From: Candidatus Bathyarchaeota archaeon
GTDB taxonomy: Archaea > Thermoproteota > Bathyarchaeia > TCS64
Assembly: GCA_016930055.1 (NCBI GenBank)
Contig: JAFGHP010000019.1
Span: 1 to 54,178 of the forward strand
Length of the DNA stretch: 54,178 nucleotides
Direction: 5' to 3'
The notes beneath the pieces were generated by a model. It made no database searches and was not told where the DNA came from. It saw only the letters and a program-made list of their open reading frames with translations. The position numbers and the translations under genes are program-made. Position 1 is the stretch's first letter; each line of letters begins with the position of its first letter. Shown piece by piece: positions 43,201 through 51,364 of this stretch.

Positions 43201-43756
43201 TAAAAACCAAAGCACAAGAATAAATGAACTAGAAGAAGAAAAATTAGGCATCCTCAAATTCATTGACGAAGTTGAGAGAGAAAAAACCGATCACTTCATG
43301 ACTGCGTTTAATGAAGTTTGTGAAAACTTCAGTACCATATTTGGTAAAATTACAGGTGGTGGAGACGGTCGACTTGAACTCCAGAAACCAGAGGATCCAT
43401 TTTCAGGTGGAGTAGATCTTTATCTACAATTCCCTGGTAAACCTATGCGTTTAGGAAGCGGAGCTTCTGGTGGAGAAAGATCAGTTGCAGCAATTGCTTA
43501 TCTATTAGCTATTCAAAAATTCTTAAGAGCACCCTTTTATGTTTTTGACGAGGTTGATGCTCACCTTGATGACCTAAATACTAGTCGATTAAGTGAGGTC
43601 CTGAAAGAAAGTGCTGTTGATGCTCAATTTTTAATGATTAGTTTGAAAGATGTTATGGTTCATAACGCAGATAGAATTTATGGAGTATTCTCTCAGGGTG
43701 GAAAAAGTAGGGTATTAGCTCTTCCAATGAAAAATAGGGTGGAAAGTGTAATTTGA
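40202..43756 (+). CDS. smc: Chromosome segregation ATPase SMC
   Basis: A full-length SMC of about 1,184 residues that forms the archaeal condensin with ScpA and ScpB. The N-terminal ABC half has Walker A in TGPNGSGKSNIIDAIQFVLG. Long coiled coils (about 165-490 and 680-1020) enclose a hinge (about 520-665; AGALEGYHGPVKSLIKIN, GGIMGGYYRRPP). The C-terminal signature and Walker B are GSGASGGERSVAAIAYLLA and PFYVFDEVDAHLDDLN. The conserved first strand (VYINKILIRNFKSF) begins upstream of the first standard start (TTG 40223). The only candidate at the right place is ATA at 40202, 8 nt after GGAGGGG, so I start there with caution. The stop overlaps scpA. Confidence 0.93.
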   Translation: MVYINKILIRNFKSFSGQIKLNFQSGFNIITGPNGSGKSNIIDAIQFVLGELASKRMRVPDFGGLIYDGAGETDIGKSQIAQVTIYFDNSDRGLASDRNQVSIGRKVDRQGKSDYYLNGKKTSRKIVLDLLQLAGITPGGYNIVQQGTATRLSDLTPSERMRALEDLIGIKEYDEKKSEAKIRLSEAERKIEIASARIDEVRKRVSELERQRNDALRYNHLNREEKRLTAVKLSYQINQLEEKISVINEQLRERQIEVTKLEEEKKQLREEREIARNRVEEFNREAAERGNTKLPMLKSDLVGKKTLRDNINNRLKEITIRISYLEKAIYDKQIELNQTDAEILERKKELDTLSQNYKALTSELELKKEDLQKTIDILQNSRSKTSENQKQLEDLTERLIPMQETLTGLEIEINLHKSTNSNLEEKIHEQENKKEEYEKTTQSLREKLDEFANIKAQEAENLEEMLSNLENQIDRQKSLRNTIENANLLAKQAETTITEFSAKRDLWKQIVVVEKALERIREIGEAGALEGYHGPVKSLIKINSTYQRAINSSAEGWMNAVVIDYIDVVTNCIDRLKKTKLGMTRFIPLDHLKKNESLPKINDERIVGPLLDFINCDEIYLPVAGMIWGDTYLVKDSDGAIKANTLGYRAVTIAGDIFEPKGGIMGGYYRRPPDYSKLVPTEESIDSLSKTIKSLRQKLKTRMTDLKASGGNLRGFSDYMEESKKRITRIDLDVAETNERLVKLEKTIVTVIDIINKYKGEQESNFNLILTLEERKQKIQQQLDDVKQEINLLKEIKPSDLTDLEIKQSSVQNEIINLQNQIRDIENSQSVQNGFVSRVLSIRLEEASEQLNKMKNEKQSLEQEHIQDQEQLVEIDREIEIIELDLNSLTDEVEATSNVMEQQQKTLRIINQRMEDLERRREVEDKRINQITLEVERLKLQGEQKLDELALNGFEDKISTLGIEFELIESRIQQIKTERNNIGAINQLALDQYNDYMLNYKNQSTRINELEEEKLGILKFIDEVEREKTDHFMTAFNEVCENFSTIFGKITGGGDGRLELQKPEDPFSGGVDLYLQFPGKPMRLGSGASGGERSVAAIAYLLAIQKFLRAPFYVFDEVDAHLDDLNTSRLSEVLKESAVDAQFLMISLKDVMVHNADRIYGVFSQGGKSRVLALPMKNRVESVI

Positions 43757-44430
43757 CTGACATTAATGAAAAACCCTATTATCTTCGTCAACCATGGGAT
43801 ATTTTATTCCGAGAAAATAAACTTGAGAAGATTAGCCCTTGGAGCATAAACTTAGTTGAACTATTAACTAGCCTACTTGAAGAAATGGAACGAGTCGGTA
43901 TAGATTTTAGAATAGCTGGTACAGCTGTGAACAGTTCCGTTTTAATTTATCTAAAAAAAGCTGAGTTATTATTAAAGATGGAGGAACCACCAAAACCCCA
44001 AGTCGATGAAACTGGTGAAGTGTATGTTCCCCCACCTGTTCCTCTTCCCTTCCGATTTGAATTTACAACTACCAGTATACAAGATTTAATAAATGCTTTA
44101 GAAAAAGCATTGAATGAAGAAGTAAATAAAACCGATGTACCAAAATTACCTACTTTACCATTACCAATACCAAATTTTTTAGATACAGAGGAATATCTTG
44201 TCGAGATAGAATCTAAAGCGGATGAGCTTCTTGAAAGGATTAGTAATCTAACTGATTCTGGTAATGAAATAAAATTCCTTATAATGATTGAAGGTCTCTC
44301 CCGTCTTGAGTCTGTCAGATTATTCATGATGCTTCTATTCCTTGCACAGAAAATGGATATAGATCTAGTTCAAGATGAGGAAGAAACCGATATTCAAATT
44401 ATTTTGAGAGTGAAAAAAGATGAATGTTAA
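43753..44430 (+). CDS. scpA: Segregation and condensation protein A (kleisin)
   Basis: A 225-residue kleisin of archaeal condensin. The N-terminal segment (PWDILFRENKLEKISPWSIN, LVELLTSLLEEMERVGIDFR, IAGTAVNSSVLIYLKKAELL) binds the SMC neck. A Pro-rich linker follows (about 80-100), and the C-terminal winged helix (IKFLIMIEGLSRLESVRLFM, LLFLAQKMDIDLVQDE) caps an SMC head. The TTG start at 43753 overlaps the smc stop (TTGA) and its own stop overlaps scpB, so the three subunits are translationally coupled. Confidence 0.92.
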   Translation: MTDINEKPYYLRQPWDILFRENKLEKISPWSINLVELLTSLLEEMERVGIDFRIAGTAVNSSVLIYLKKAELLLKMEEPPKPQVDETGEVYVPPPVPLPFRFEFTTTSIQDLINALEKALNEEVNKTDVPKLPTLPLPIPNFLDTEEYLVEIESKADELLERISNLTDSGNEIKFLIMIEGLSRLESVRLFMMLLFLAQKMDIDLVQDEEETDIQIILRVKKDEC

Positions 44431-45058
44431 AGAAATAAAATATCAGAAAAGATTAACTGCTTTAGAAGCAGCACTCTACGCTGCAGGACACCCATTAGGA
44501 ATACAAGACTTAATGAATGTCATTGGCAGCAAATCCGAGAGAATTGTTCTAAAATTATTAAAAGAATTAGCTAAAAAAATTGAATTAAGAGGGGGGGCTC
44601 TTGAAATTAAATTTTTAGCTGAAAACAGAGTAGTAATGAGTTTGAAACCTTCTTATAATTCTTTAGTTAAAAAATTCACAAATAAGCCATTATTAAAGAC
44701 TGGCTCATTAAAAACCTTAGGATACATCGCTTATCATCAACCGATTGAGCAAGGCCAAATTATTGAAGATCGTGGTAGACATATTTACACACACTTAAAA
44801 CAGATGGAAGAACTTGGATTAATAATCCGTGAAAAAATCGACGATAAGCACTGTGTGATAAAGACTACCGCATTTTTCTGCGACTACTTTGGGATAGGAG
44901 AAAATTCCGATAACTCAAAAATAATGTTAAAACAAATTTTTGATCAAATAAAAGTACCCCAAATTCAGCCCCTTGAACCAATAATCAGTATACCTTTAAC
45001 AAACTCTCGGGATGGGCTCACCGATAGGCTTCCTCAATATTCTCGTCCCCCCAACTAA
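44420..45058 (+). CDS. scpB: Segregation and condensation protein B
   Basis: A 212-residue double winged-helix protein of the SMC-ScpAB complex: LTALEAALYAAGHPLGIQDL at the N-terminus, IELRGGALEIKFLAENRVVM, KTLGYIAYHQPIEQGQIIED and MEELGLIIREKID in the second domain. A dimer of ScpB binds ScpA. The ATG lies inside the 3' end of scpA (11-nt overlap). The last 21 codons run over the 3' end of hypE on the other strand; the tail (SRDGLTDRLPQYSRPP) looks like read-through, not conserved sequence. Confidence 0.9.
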   Translation: MNVKEIKYQKRLTALEAALYAAGHPLGIQDLMNVIGSKSERIVLKLLKELAKKIELRGGALEIKFLAENRVVMSLKPSYNSLVKKFTNKPLLKTGSLKTLGYIAYHQPIEQGQIIEDRGRHIYTHLKQMEELGLIIREKIDDKHCVIKTTAFFCDYFGIGENSDNSKIMLKQIFDQIKVPQIQPLEPIISIPLTNSRDGLTDRLPQYSRPPN

Positions 45059-46021
45059 TGTTTCCATCAACACCATTCCTGGGCGTTCTTTTTTTACTTC
45101 ACCAATTATTTTAGCATCCATTCCATACTTCGTTTTTTTAATTACCCTAAGAACCTCTTCAGATTTCTCGTTCTCAACAAAAATTACTGCTTTACCTTCA
45201 CAAGTAACCTCATAAGGATCTAAACCTAACATCTCAGAAGCTGATCTAACGCTTTGTTTTATTGGAATACTATTATCTTCTAACCATATACTAACCTTCG
45301 ATTTTTCTGCAATCTCGTTTATAGCTGAAGATAATCCTCCCCTTGTCAAATCCTTCATTGAATGGATACCTCCAACCTGTAAAGCAGCTTTTATTGTCTC
45401 CCAAATAGGAGCAACATCAGATTTCAAATCAGTTTTAAACGAAAGCCCTTCTCTCAAAGACATAAGTGCTATTCCATGATCCCCAACAGTTCCTGTGACA
45501 ATGACTTTATCGCCTTCACTCGCTTGGCTATCTAAAATTCTTGGACCTTTTAATATCCCTACTCCTGTTGTTGATATTACTATATTATCTAGTGATCCCT
45601 TTGGCATTACTTTAAAATCTCCACTAATAATTGCTGCGTCTACTTCTTGAGCTGTGGTATCCATTGAAGATATTATTTTTTTTAGATTAGAAATTGGATA
45701 ACCTTCTTCTACAATTATCGAATCAAGTATAGCTATTGGTTCAGCTCCCATAACAGAAGTGTCATTAATCGCACCAGAAATTGCTAATCTACCCAGGTCT
45801 CCTCCTGGGAAAAAAATTGGATCAACCGTGTGTCCGTCAGTTGTTAATATTATCTCATAATCACCTAATTGAATTGAAGCGCCATCGTCCATAGCATCTA
45901 ATCCAACGCCATGATTTACTTTTCTTTTACTGAAACCTTTTATGAATAACTCCTCAATTATTTCATCCATGGCTGACCCTCCTGCGCCATGGCTTAATTT
46001 AATGAAATCCTCTGTAGTCAT
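44996..46021 (-). CDS. hypE: Hydrogenase maturation factor HypE
   Basis: A 341-residue HypE of the PurM-like fold, which dehydrates the carbamoylated C-terminal cysteine to thiocyanate to supply cyanide for the [NiFe] site. N-terminal LSHGAGGSAMDEIIEELFIK, GDYEIILTTDGHTVDPIFFP and PGGDLGRLAISGAINDTSVM bind nucleotide; DLTRGGLSSAINEIAEKS and the exact C-terminus GEPIPRVC, with the modifiable Cys last, are diagnostic. It implies a [NiFe] hydrogenase elsewhere, as no other hyp or hydrogenase gene is in the window. ATG at 46021. The 3' end overlaps scpB by 63 nt. Confidence 0.95.
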   Translation of the reverse strand: MTTEDFIKLSHGAGGSAMDEIIEELFIKGFSKRKVNHGVGLDAMDDGASIQLGDYEIILTTDGHTVDPIFFPGGDLGRLAISGAINDTSVMGAEPIAILDSIIVEEGYPISNLKKIISSMDTTAQEVDAAIISGDFKVMPKGSLDNIVISTTGVGILKGPRILDSQASEGDKVIVTGTVGDHGIALMSLREGLSFKTDLKSDVAPIWETIKAALQVGGIHSMKDLTRGGLSSAINEIAEKSKVSIWLEDNSIPIKQSVRSASEMLGLDPYEVTCEGKAVIFVENEKSEEVLRVIKKTKYGMDAKIIGEVKKERPGMVLMETLVGGTRILRKPIGEPIPRVC

Positions 46022-46176
46022 CTTGTTATCTCAAAACAAAACACATTATATGAGATATATGTATCCAAAAAAAGGGGGAAAAAAACAATTCTATTATAAA
46101 AAAACCATATGTTTTTTATACCTCGCTATTTTCTAAGGCTATAGCACATCTACTCTAATAAGAGGGGGAAAATAAA

Positions 46177-46560
46177 ACGGTCTGGCACAGTAATTTAGAA
46201 AAAAGAAAAAAAACAGGTGGAAAAAAAACACCCTATAGATCTAAACGTATCTACGATCAAGGAAGGCATCCTGTAGAGACTATTCTTGGAGAAACACAAG
46301 TAAAAGAAGTGAAAGGACTAAGTGGTATAGTAAAGAAGAAGCTAGTAAAGGCTGAATATGTTAATGTTTCAGACCCCGAAAGTGGTACTACCGAAAAACT
46401 AGAAATTTTAGATGTTGTAAGTAATCCCGCTAAAGCAGATTATAATCGTCGTGGAGTAATTACAAGAGGAACAATAATTAGAACCGAAAAAGGTTTAGCT
46501 ATAATAACTTCACGACCAGGACAAACCGAAGTTCTTAGTGCAGTTATTTATAATGAATAA
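46177..46560 (+). CDS. rps8e: Ribosomal protein S8e, apparently with an ACG start
   Basis: A 127-residue archaeal/eukaryotic ribosomal protein S8e. The frame from 46177 encodes the diagnostic N-terminus (VWHSNLEKRKKTGGKKTPYR, then SKRIYDQGRHPVETILG), the middle KAEYVNVSDPESGTTEKLEI and the C-terminus TRGTIIRTEKGLAIITSRPG with QTEVLSAVIYNE. The first ordinary start (GTG 46309) would remove the 44 most conserved residues. No ATG, GTG or TTG lies in frame between the stop at 46159 and 46309. ACG at 46177 stands exactly where Met is expected (M-V-W-H) and is preceded by GAGGGGG at 9 nt. Either ACG is used or the base is a sequencing or assembly error. SRP19 and gar1 follow. Confidence 0.92.
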   Translation, partial: TVWHSNLEKRKKTGGKKTPYRSKRIYDQGRHPVETILGETQVKEVKGLSGIVKKKLVKAEYVNVSDPESGTTEKLEILDVVSNPAKADYNRRGVITRGTIIRTEKGLAIITSRPGQTEVLSAVIYNE

Positions 46561-46601
46561 CTTTTAACATAAACACCCTCACTATTTCATGAGGTCTAAT
46601 A

Positions 46602-46883
46602 ATGCGCGATAAAGATAAGTTAGTTATTTGGCCAATATACTTTGATATCGATCTTTCTTGGAGTAAGGGTAGAAGAGTACCCAGAAATCTTGCTGTTAAA
46701 CAACCAAAAATTGAGAACATAGCTAAAGCTGCATATGAAGAAGGATTAAATCCTGAATTAAAAAAAGAATCAGCTCACCCAAAAAGACCTTGGATTAAAA
46801 ATGGTCTAATTTTAATTGATAAAAAGTTACCAAAAAATGAAGCAATTAAAAGAATTGCTAAAAAACTCCCTAAAACTAATTAA
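46602..46883 (+). CDS. srp19: Signal recognition particle subunit SRP19
   Basis: A 93-residue SRP19, which binds 7S RNA and promotes SRP54 assembly. Family motifs are LVIWPIYFDIDLSWSKGRRV, PRNLAVKQPKIENIAKAAYE and AHPKRPWIKNGLILI, with a lysine-rich C-terminus (KRIAKKLPK). The ATG is preceded by GAGG. It lies 41 nt after S8e and 85 nt before gar1, forming a small RNP-gene cluster. Confidence 0.94.
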   Translation: MRDKDKLVIWPIYFDIDLSWSKGRRVPRNLAVKQPKIENIAKAAYEEGLNPELKKESAHPKRPWIKNGLILIDKKLPKNEAIKRIAKKLPKTN

Positions 46884-46968
46884 ATTATTTTTAGACAAAC
46901 CATCATTATAAAAATCTTAAACAACAGAGTTAATAAGTAAAAAGTATTAATGCATTTGAAATAAACAG

Positions 46969-47232
46969 ATGAACCCCACAAAAAAAATTGGTACAATTCT
47001 ACATGTTTCAAAAAGTACTGGTAACTTGATTCTAAAAGTAGAGAATGATGTTCAAATAGGAGACGATATTTTTGATAAAAATGGAAAGCGTGTTGGTATA
47101 GTGTTTGATTTTTTTGGACCAGTTAACTCTCCCTATATTGCAGTAAAACCCAGGTCTTCTGAAGAAGTTACTAAATTAGTTGGTGAAAAGTTATTTTTAG
47201 AAGAAAAAAACCAGAAAAAAAGAAAAAGATGA
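46969..47232 (+). CDS. gar1: H/ACA RNP protein Gar1
   Basis: An 87-residue Gar1/Naf1-like beta-barrel protein: KIGTILHVSKSTGNLILKVE, GDDIFDKNGKRVGIVFDFFG, PVNSPYIAVKPRSSEE, ending in a basic tail (KNQKKRKR). It binds Cbf5 and helps H/ACA guide RNAs direct pseudouridylation of rRNA. Its place after S8e and SRP19 fits a translation-related role. ATG start. Confidence 0.9.
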   Translation: MNPTKKIGTILHVSKSTGNLILKVENDVQIGDDIFDKNGKRVGIVFDFFGPVNSPYIAVKPRSSEEVTKLVGEKLFLEEKNQKKRKR

Positions 47233-47435
47233 ATGTAATGACTTAAATGCTATGTTATTTCAATTAATTGCACTTTTTTTATTAATATTTATAAGAATTT
47301 ATAAAAATTACGTTAATCGTAATTTTACAGGAAAAATCTAAATTTTCCATAACTTATTATCTATTAAATGAAAAAAAATTATTTTTTTTCTAATTTTTCT
47401 TCAGTGTTTTGGGAACATTTTATATTCTAGTTATA

Positions 47436-49043
47436 ATGTTTCATCCTAAGGAGATCAAAAAGATCTTGTCTATAGAATCGTGTGCAAGAGTATTATTAGG
47501 TGGGACATTGATTGATGGTACTGGAAAACCACCAATCAAAGATAGTGTAGTTATAATTAAGGGTGAGTATATACTCGCAGTCGGTAAAAAAAACGAAGTA
47601 AAGATACCTGAAAGGTCCGAAATATATGATATTTCAGGTATGACCATCATGCCAGGTTTAATCGATGCTCATTGTCATTTTAGTGGCATGGGGGTCTCTA
47701 TGCTTAGAAGTGTTGGACTAAGAGATACCCCTTCTTTAGAAGCTGCAATGAAAAAACTACAAGAAAGAACAATGGAACTTAAAAAAGGTGAATGGATTCA
47801 AGGAAGAGGTTGGGATGAATCAAAATGGCCCGAAAATAGATATCCCACAAAAATTGATCTTGATAAAGTTAGTACAGATCATCCGATATATATTAGTAGA
47901 GTTTGTGGTCACGCCGGGATAGCTAATAGTTTAGCAATGAAACTAGCAGGAATAGACGAAAACACTCCGCAGCCTTCAAGAGGTTCTTTCGATATTGGTA
48001 AAGATGGTAGCCCAACAGGTGTTTTTAGAGATAGTGGAGGGATGGTTACTAAAAACATTCCATCTATCAGTGAAGACTTGATGGTTGAAGGTATTTTAAA
48101 GGCCTCTGACTATGCTTTAAGTCTAGGTTGTACTGGAATACAAGATGCAGGAGTTGGACCAATAACTATCAAGGCATATCAAACAGCTTTGAAAGAAGGT
48201 AAACTAAAAGTACGTGCTTTTATTATGCTAAGTGGAGAAGCTCAAGATAATTCGTATGCTCTTGGTATTAAAACTGGCTTCGGTAATAATCTACTAAAAA
48301 TTGGTAGTACAAAATTAATGATAGATGGTAGTTTAGGTGCAAGAACCGCTCTACTTTTTGAACCCTATTCAGATGATCCTACAACTAAAGGTTTACCCAT
48401 GATGGATCCAAATCAATTAAAAGAAAGAGCGAAAAAAGCCCATTTAAACAATTCACAAATCGCAATACATGCAATAGGAGACTTAGCCATCGAATATGCA
48501 ATTGATGCTATTCAATATGCTTTAAAAAGTGAACCACGGAAAAACCATCGACATCGTATAGAACATTGTGAAATTTTAACTGCAAGTCAAATTGAGCGTA
48601 TCAAAGAATTAGGAATAATTCCTTCTGTACAACCAAACTTTGTAGGTGAATGGGCTGGACCCGGAAGCATGTATGAACAAAGACTAGGTCTTGAAAGAAA
48701 TAAACTCAATAATCCTTATCGTTTCCTGATTGATGAGGGCATAACAATTTGTTTTGGTAGTGATGGAATGCCTTTTGGACCAATATATGGATTATGGAGT
48801 GCAGTAAATCATGGAATTAAAGGAAGTAGAATCAGCTTGGTAGAAGCAGTAAAATGTTACACCTTAAACAGTGCATTCTCTTCATTTGAAGAAGATCTTA
48901 AAGGAAGCGTTGAACCAGGAAAACTAGCAGACATTACTATTGTAGAAAAAGATATGACTACAATACCTTCTGACGAAATAAAAGATGTTAAAGTATACAT
49001 GACAATTATTGGTGGAAACATTCTTTATCACAAAGAAAACTAA
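47436..49043 (+). CDS. YtcJ-like amidohydrolase (second copy)
   Basis: A 535-residue amidohydrolase family 3 protein, paralogous to the one at 5.4-7.0 kb. Metal motifs are MPGLIDAHCHFSGMG (HxH), AIHAIGDLAIEYAIDAI, HRHRIEHCEILTASQ and CFGSDGMPFGP, with SLGARTALLFEPYSDD and the closing GKLADITIVEKDM. It probably hydrolyses an amide or cyclic imide; substrate unknown. I use the ATG at 47436 (MFHPKEIKK); a TTG nine codons earlier is possible. Single gene behind an A+T-rich 200-bp spacer. Confidence 0.9.
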   Translation: MFHPKEIKKILSIESCARVLLGGTLIDGTGKPPIKDSVVIIKGEYILAVGKKNEVKIPERSEIYDISGMTIMPGLIDAHCHFSGMGVSMLRSVGLRDTPSLEAAMKKLQERTMELKKGEWIQGRGWDESKWPENRYPTKIDLDKVSTDHPIYISRVCGHAGIANSLAMKLAGIDENTPQPSRGSFDIGKDGSPTGVFRDSGGMVTKNIPSISEDLMVEGILKASDYALSLGCTGIQDAGVGPITIKAYQTALKEGKLKVRAFIMLSGEAQDNSYALGIKTGFGNNLLKIGSTKLMIDGSLGARTALLFEPYSDDPTTKGLPMMDPNQLKERAKKAHLNNSQIAIHAIGDLAIEYAIDAIQYALKSEPRKNHRHRIEHCEILTASQIERIKELGIIPSVQPNFVGEWAGPGSMYEQRLGLERNKLNNPYRFLIDEGITICFGSDGMPFGPIYGLWSAVNHGIKGSRISLVEAVKCYTLNSAFSSFEEDLKGSVEPGKLADITIVEKDMTTIPSDEIKDVKVYMTIIGGNILYHKEN

Positions 49044-49143
49044 ATTTTTTACTAAAAATTTCTAAATTATTAATACACATTTGCAAACTTCAAGTAATTC
49101 TTTTTATTTCACAAATAATGATTAATTCCAGTAAATTGATGAT

Positions 49144-49782
49144 ATGATCCCAATAGGCGATGAAAATACTTCTCAGAGGTCTTTTCCTTTTTTAACTTAT
49201 TTAATAATTTTCTTGAACTTTACTGTATTTTTTTTAGAGTTAAATAACGGTGATCCCTTTATTATCAAATGGTCTTTTATACCACCACGTTTTTTATCGA
49301 ATCCAATAATTGATTTCCCAACAATTTTTACTTCAATGTTCATGCATGCAGGTTGGCTTCATATTCTCGGTAACCTATTATATTTATGGATATTTGGAGA
49401 TAACGTAGAAGACAAACTAGGTCACGTTAATTTTATATTTTTTTATTTAATCTGTGGTATTGCTGCAACCTTTACACAAATGTTTTTTGATCCTATATCG
49501 TATATACCAAATTTAGGAGCATCTGGAGCAATAGCAGGTGTATTAGGAGCTTATATTTTGCTTTTCCCCAGAAGTAGAGTTTATGTATTCATGGGAAGAG
49601 GTATAATACCCGCCCCTGCAATTTTAGTTATTGGTTTCTGGATTTTACTTCAATTCATTAGTGGTATTGATTCAATATACAGTATGCAAAGTGGTGGAGT
49701 AGCTTATATGGCTCATATAGGCGGATTTATTGCTGGAGTTATATTAACAATTATCTTTAGATTTAGACGAAGAAAAATATAA
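49144..49782 (+). CDS. Rhomboid-family intramembrane serine protease
   Basis: A 212-residue, six-helix rhomboid. FMHAGWLHILGNLLYLWIFG carries the conserved His/Asn of the L1-TM2 region, GASGAIAGVLGAYILLFPRS contains the GxSG nucleophile, and AYMAHIGGFIAGVILTIIFR provides the catalytic His with the GGFxxG packing motif. It cleaves single-pass membrane proteins within the bilayer; its substrate is unknown. ATG start at 49144. The C-terminus is short and basic. Confidence 0.93.
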   Translation: MIPIGDENTSQRSFPFLTYLIIFLNFTVFFLELNNGDPFIIKWSFIPPRFLSNPIIDFPTIFTSMFMHAGWLHILGNLLYLWIFGDNVEDKLGHVNFIFFYLICGIAATFTQMFFDPISYIPNLGASGAIAGVLGAYILLFPRSRVYVFMGRGIIPAPAILVIGFWILLQFISGIDSIYSMQSGGVAYMAHIGGFIAGVILTIIFRFRRRKI

Positions 49783-49867
49783 TAAATTACATTTCCAAAA
49801 TTTAAAATTTCTAAGTTTTAAAAAAGAGTAAATTTGAGAAAAAAAGGTAATTATAATTATTTTACTT

Positions 49868-50791
49868 TCAAAATATTATGTGTTTATGAAGCCATTCATT
49901 AAAATTTTTTCTAATAAATAAATGCTTAGACCAATTTGTATAATCTTCTAAACCTTCATGCCTTAGGGTAATTAATTCATCCATACTATGAGGTTTAATT
50001 TTTGTTACATCTTCGTCAATCAGATGAATTGGATAATTATAATTAGAGGAAAACTCGAACAATTCATCCCTACTATAATTTGATAAAATTACACCCGTAA
50101 GAATTGCTTGATGCATAAAAATTGAATAGCGTCTATCTTTTTTAAAATATTTCTGAAATTTGGGCAAGTAAAATGAACTAATTAATTTCTCATACCATTT
50201 TTCAAACAATTTATTTTCAGGTCTAAAAACTAAAAGACCCGCATTAAAATACGATCGAATGATTAAACCATCAACATGTGAACGCATAGCAAAAATTTTA
50301 TCCTCTTCAACTTTACAAAAATCAAAAACATCTAACCAAAAATTATCGATTGGATCTTCAAATTTTGATCCAATTAAGATATGATGTACTGGTCGATAAC
50401 CGAGATTTTTTCCGTTTTTTAAAAGAAATTCTTTAGGTTCTTGAATTATTATGCTGTTAGTACTCATCCAAACAATAAGTGATGAGAAATTTTTAGCAAT
50501 TGACTCTGCATAAACTCCTGCTTTTATCTCATTTATTAAGAATATTTTGCTATCAATTGGTTCAAAAAATAAACAATCTATCGAAAGATCATCCAATTTT
50601 TTCTTAAATTCCTTAGATATTGAATTTTGAGTATTTTGAAACAAAAACCAGATTGGATTATTTGAAAATGTCCCTGCAAAGGCTCTTATACTTTCAGCTA
50701 ATAATAAGGAATTTTTTCTAGAATTTCTATCGGGATTTATGACTGATACAAATATAAGATTCTTTTTATCCTCTTTTACCTTATATTCCAT
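49868..50791 (-). CDS. Glycosyltransferase-like hypothetical protein
   Basis: A 307-residue soluble protein without a signal peptide. NLIFVSVINPDRNSRKNSLL at the N-terminus, LIVWMSTNSIIIQEPKEFLL in the middle and FNAGLLVFRPENKLFEKWYE with MHQAILTGVILS near residues 240-255 are arranged like the nucleotide-sugar domain of GT8/GT-A-type enzymes, but no clean DxD is present (a WMSTNS stands where one might expect it). I treat this as a weak resemblance. ATG at 50791, single gene, unknown role. Confidence 0.5.
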   Translation of the reverse strand: MEYKVKEDKKNLIFVSVINPDRNSRKNSLLLAESIRAFAGTFSNNPIWFLFQNTQNSISKEFKKKLDDLSIDCLFFEPIDSKIFLINEIKAGVYAESIAKNFSSLIVWMSTNSIIIQEPKEFLLKNGKNLGYRPVHHILIGSKFEDPIDNFWLDVFDFCKVEEDKIFAMRSHVDGLIIRSYFNAGLLVFRPENKLFEKWYEKLISSFYLPKFQKYFKKDRRYSIFMHQAILTGVILSNYSRDELFEFSSNYNYPIHLIDEDVTKIKPHSMDELITLRHEGLEDYTNWSKHLFIRKNFNEWLHKHIIF

Positions 50792-50897
50792 TTCAAAATA
50801 ATTACTTAAATCTAGTTATTTTTATATTTTTTTTGTTGTCTATTTTGATATGTTCAGAACTTTAAATTCTTAAATTAATCTATTTAAGTGATTACAT

Positions 50898-51325
50898 TTG
50901 AAAAGTCAAGAACATCATGAATATTTAATTAGACATGGTATAAGTTTAGAATTAGTTGAACATGCTTATAAAAAAGTTCTAAAATTTGAAAAACATTTAA
51001 TTGAAATTGGTAAAAACTTCGATTCTGCAAACCTTGAAGATTTAAAAAATTATCTTTTATATATAATCCAATAAAATGGTTAAAAGAATAAGACCCCTTA
51101 TTAAAAAGATATTACATGTGCCATTGTCAACTTGCAAGAGAATCAATCTTGGATGGCACTTCTCAAAACTTGAAGGATTTTTGTTATTGTAACGCTGGAT
51201 ATGGAAAATTACCTTTGGACATAATTTTAGGTTAACCTGTAGAAGTAAAAATACTTGAGACGGTCTTAGCTGGCGGTAATACATGTAAATTTGCAATTAG
51301 TATACCAAAAAACAAAATTAAATAA
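50898..51325 (+). pseudogene. Decayed gene for a Cys-rich small protein (DUF6144-like)
   Basis: A first frame from TTG 50898 (KSQEHHEYLIRHGISLELVE, then a helix rich in Lys and Glu) stops at 51072. A different frame then continues as NPIKWLKE-stop-DPLLKRYYMCHCQLARES, FCYCNAGYGKLPLDIILG, stop, PVEVKILETVLAGGNTCKFA, ending at 51325. Stops lie at 51089-51091 and 51233-51235. The CHC and FCYCNAGYGK...PVEVxILETVLxGGxxCKF pattern looks like the C-terminal half of a conserved metal- or heme-like Cys protein of the DUF6144 type. One frameshift and two stops make it a pseudogene unless the sequence is wrong. The rest of 50792-51364 contains nothing else. Confidence 0.7.
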
Positions 51326-51364
51326 TTCAATAAACTAAAAAATGTTGTAGTCAATTAAATAAAA

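Noticed and set aside
51057-51296. Minus-strand open frame over the Cys-rich remnant
   Set aside because: The plus strand here carries the recognisable but interrupted coding sequence; the minus-strand frame has no family-like features.
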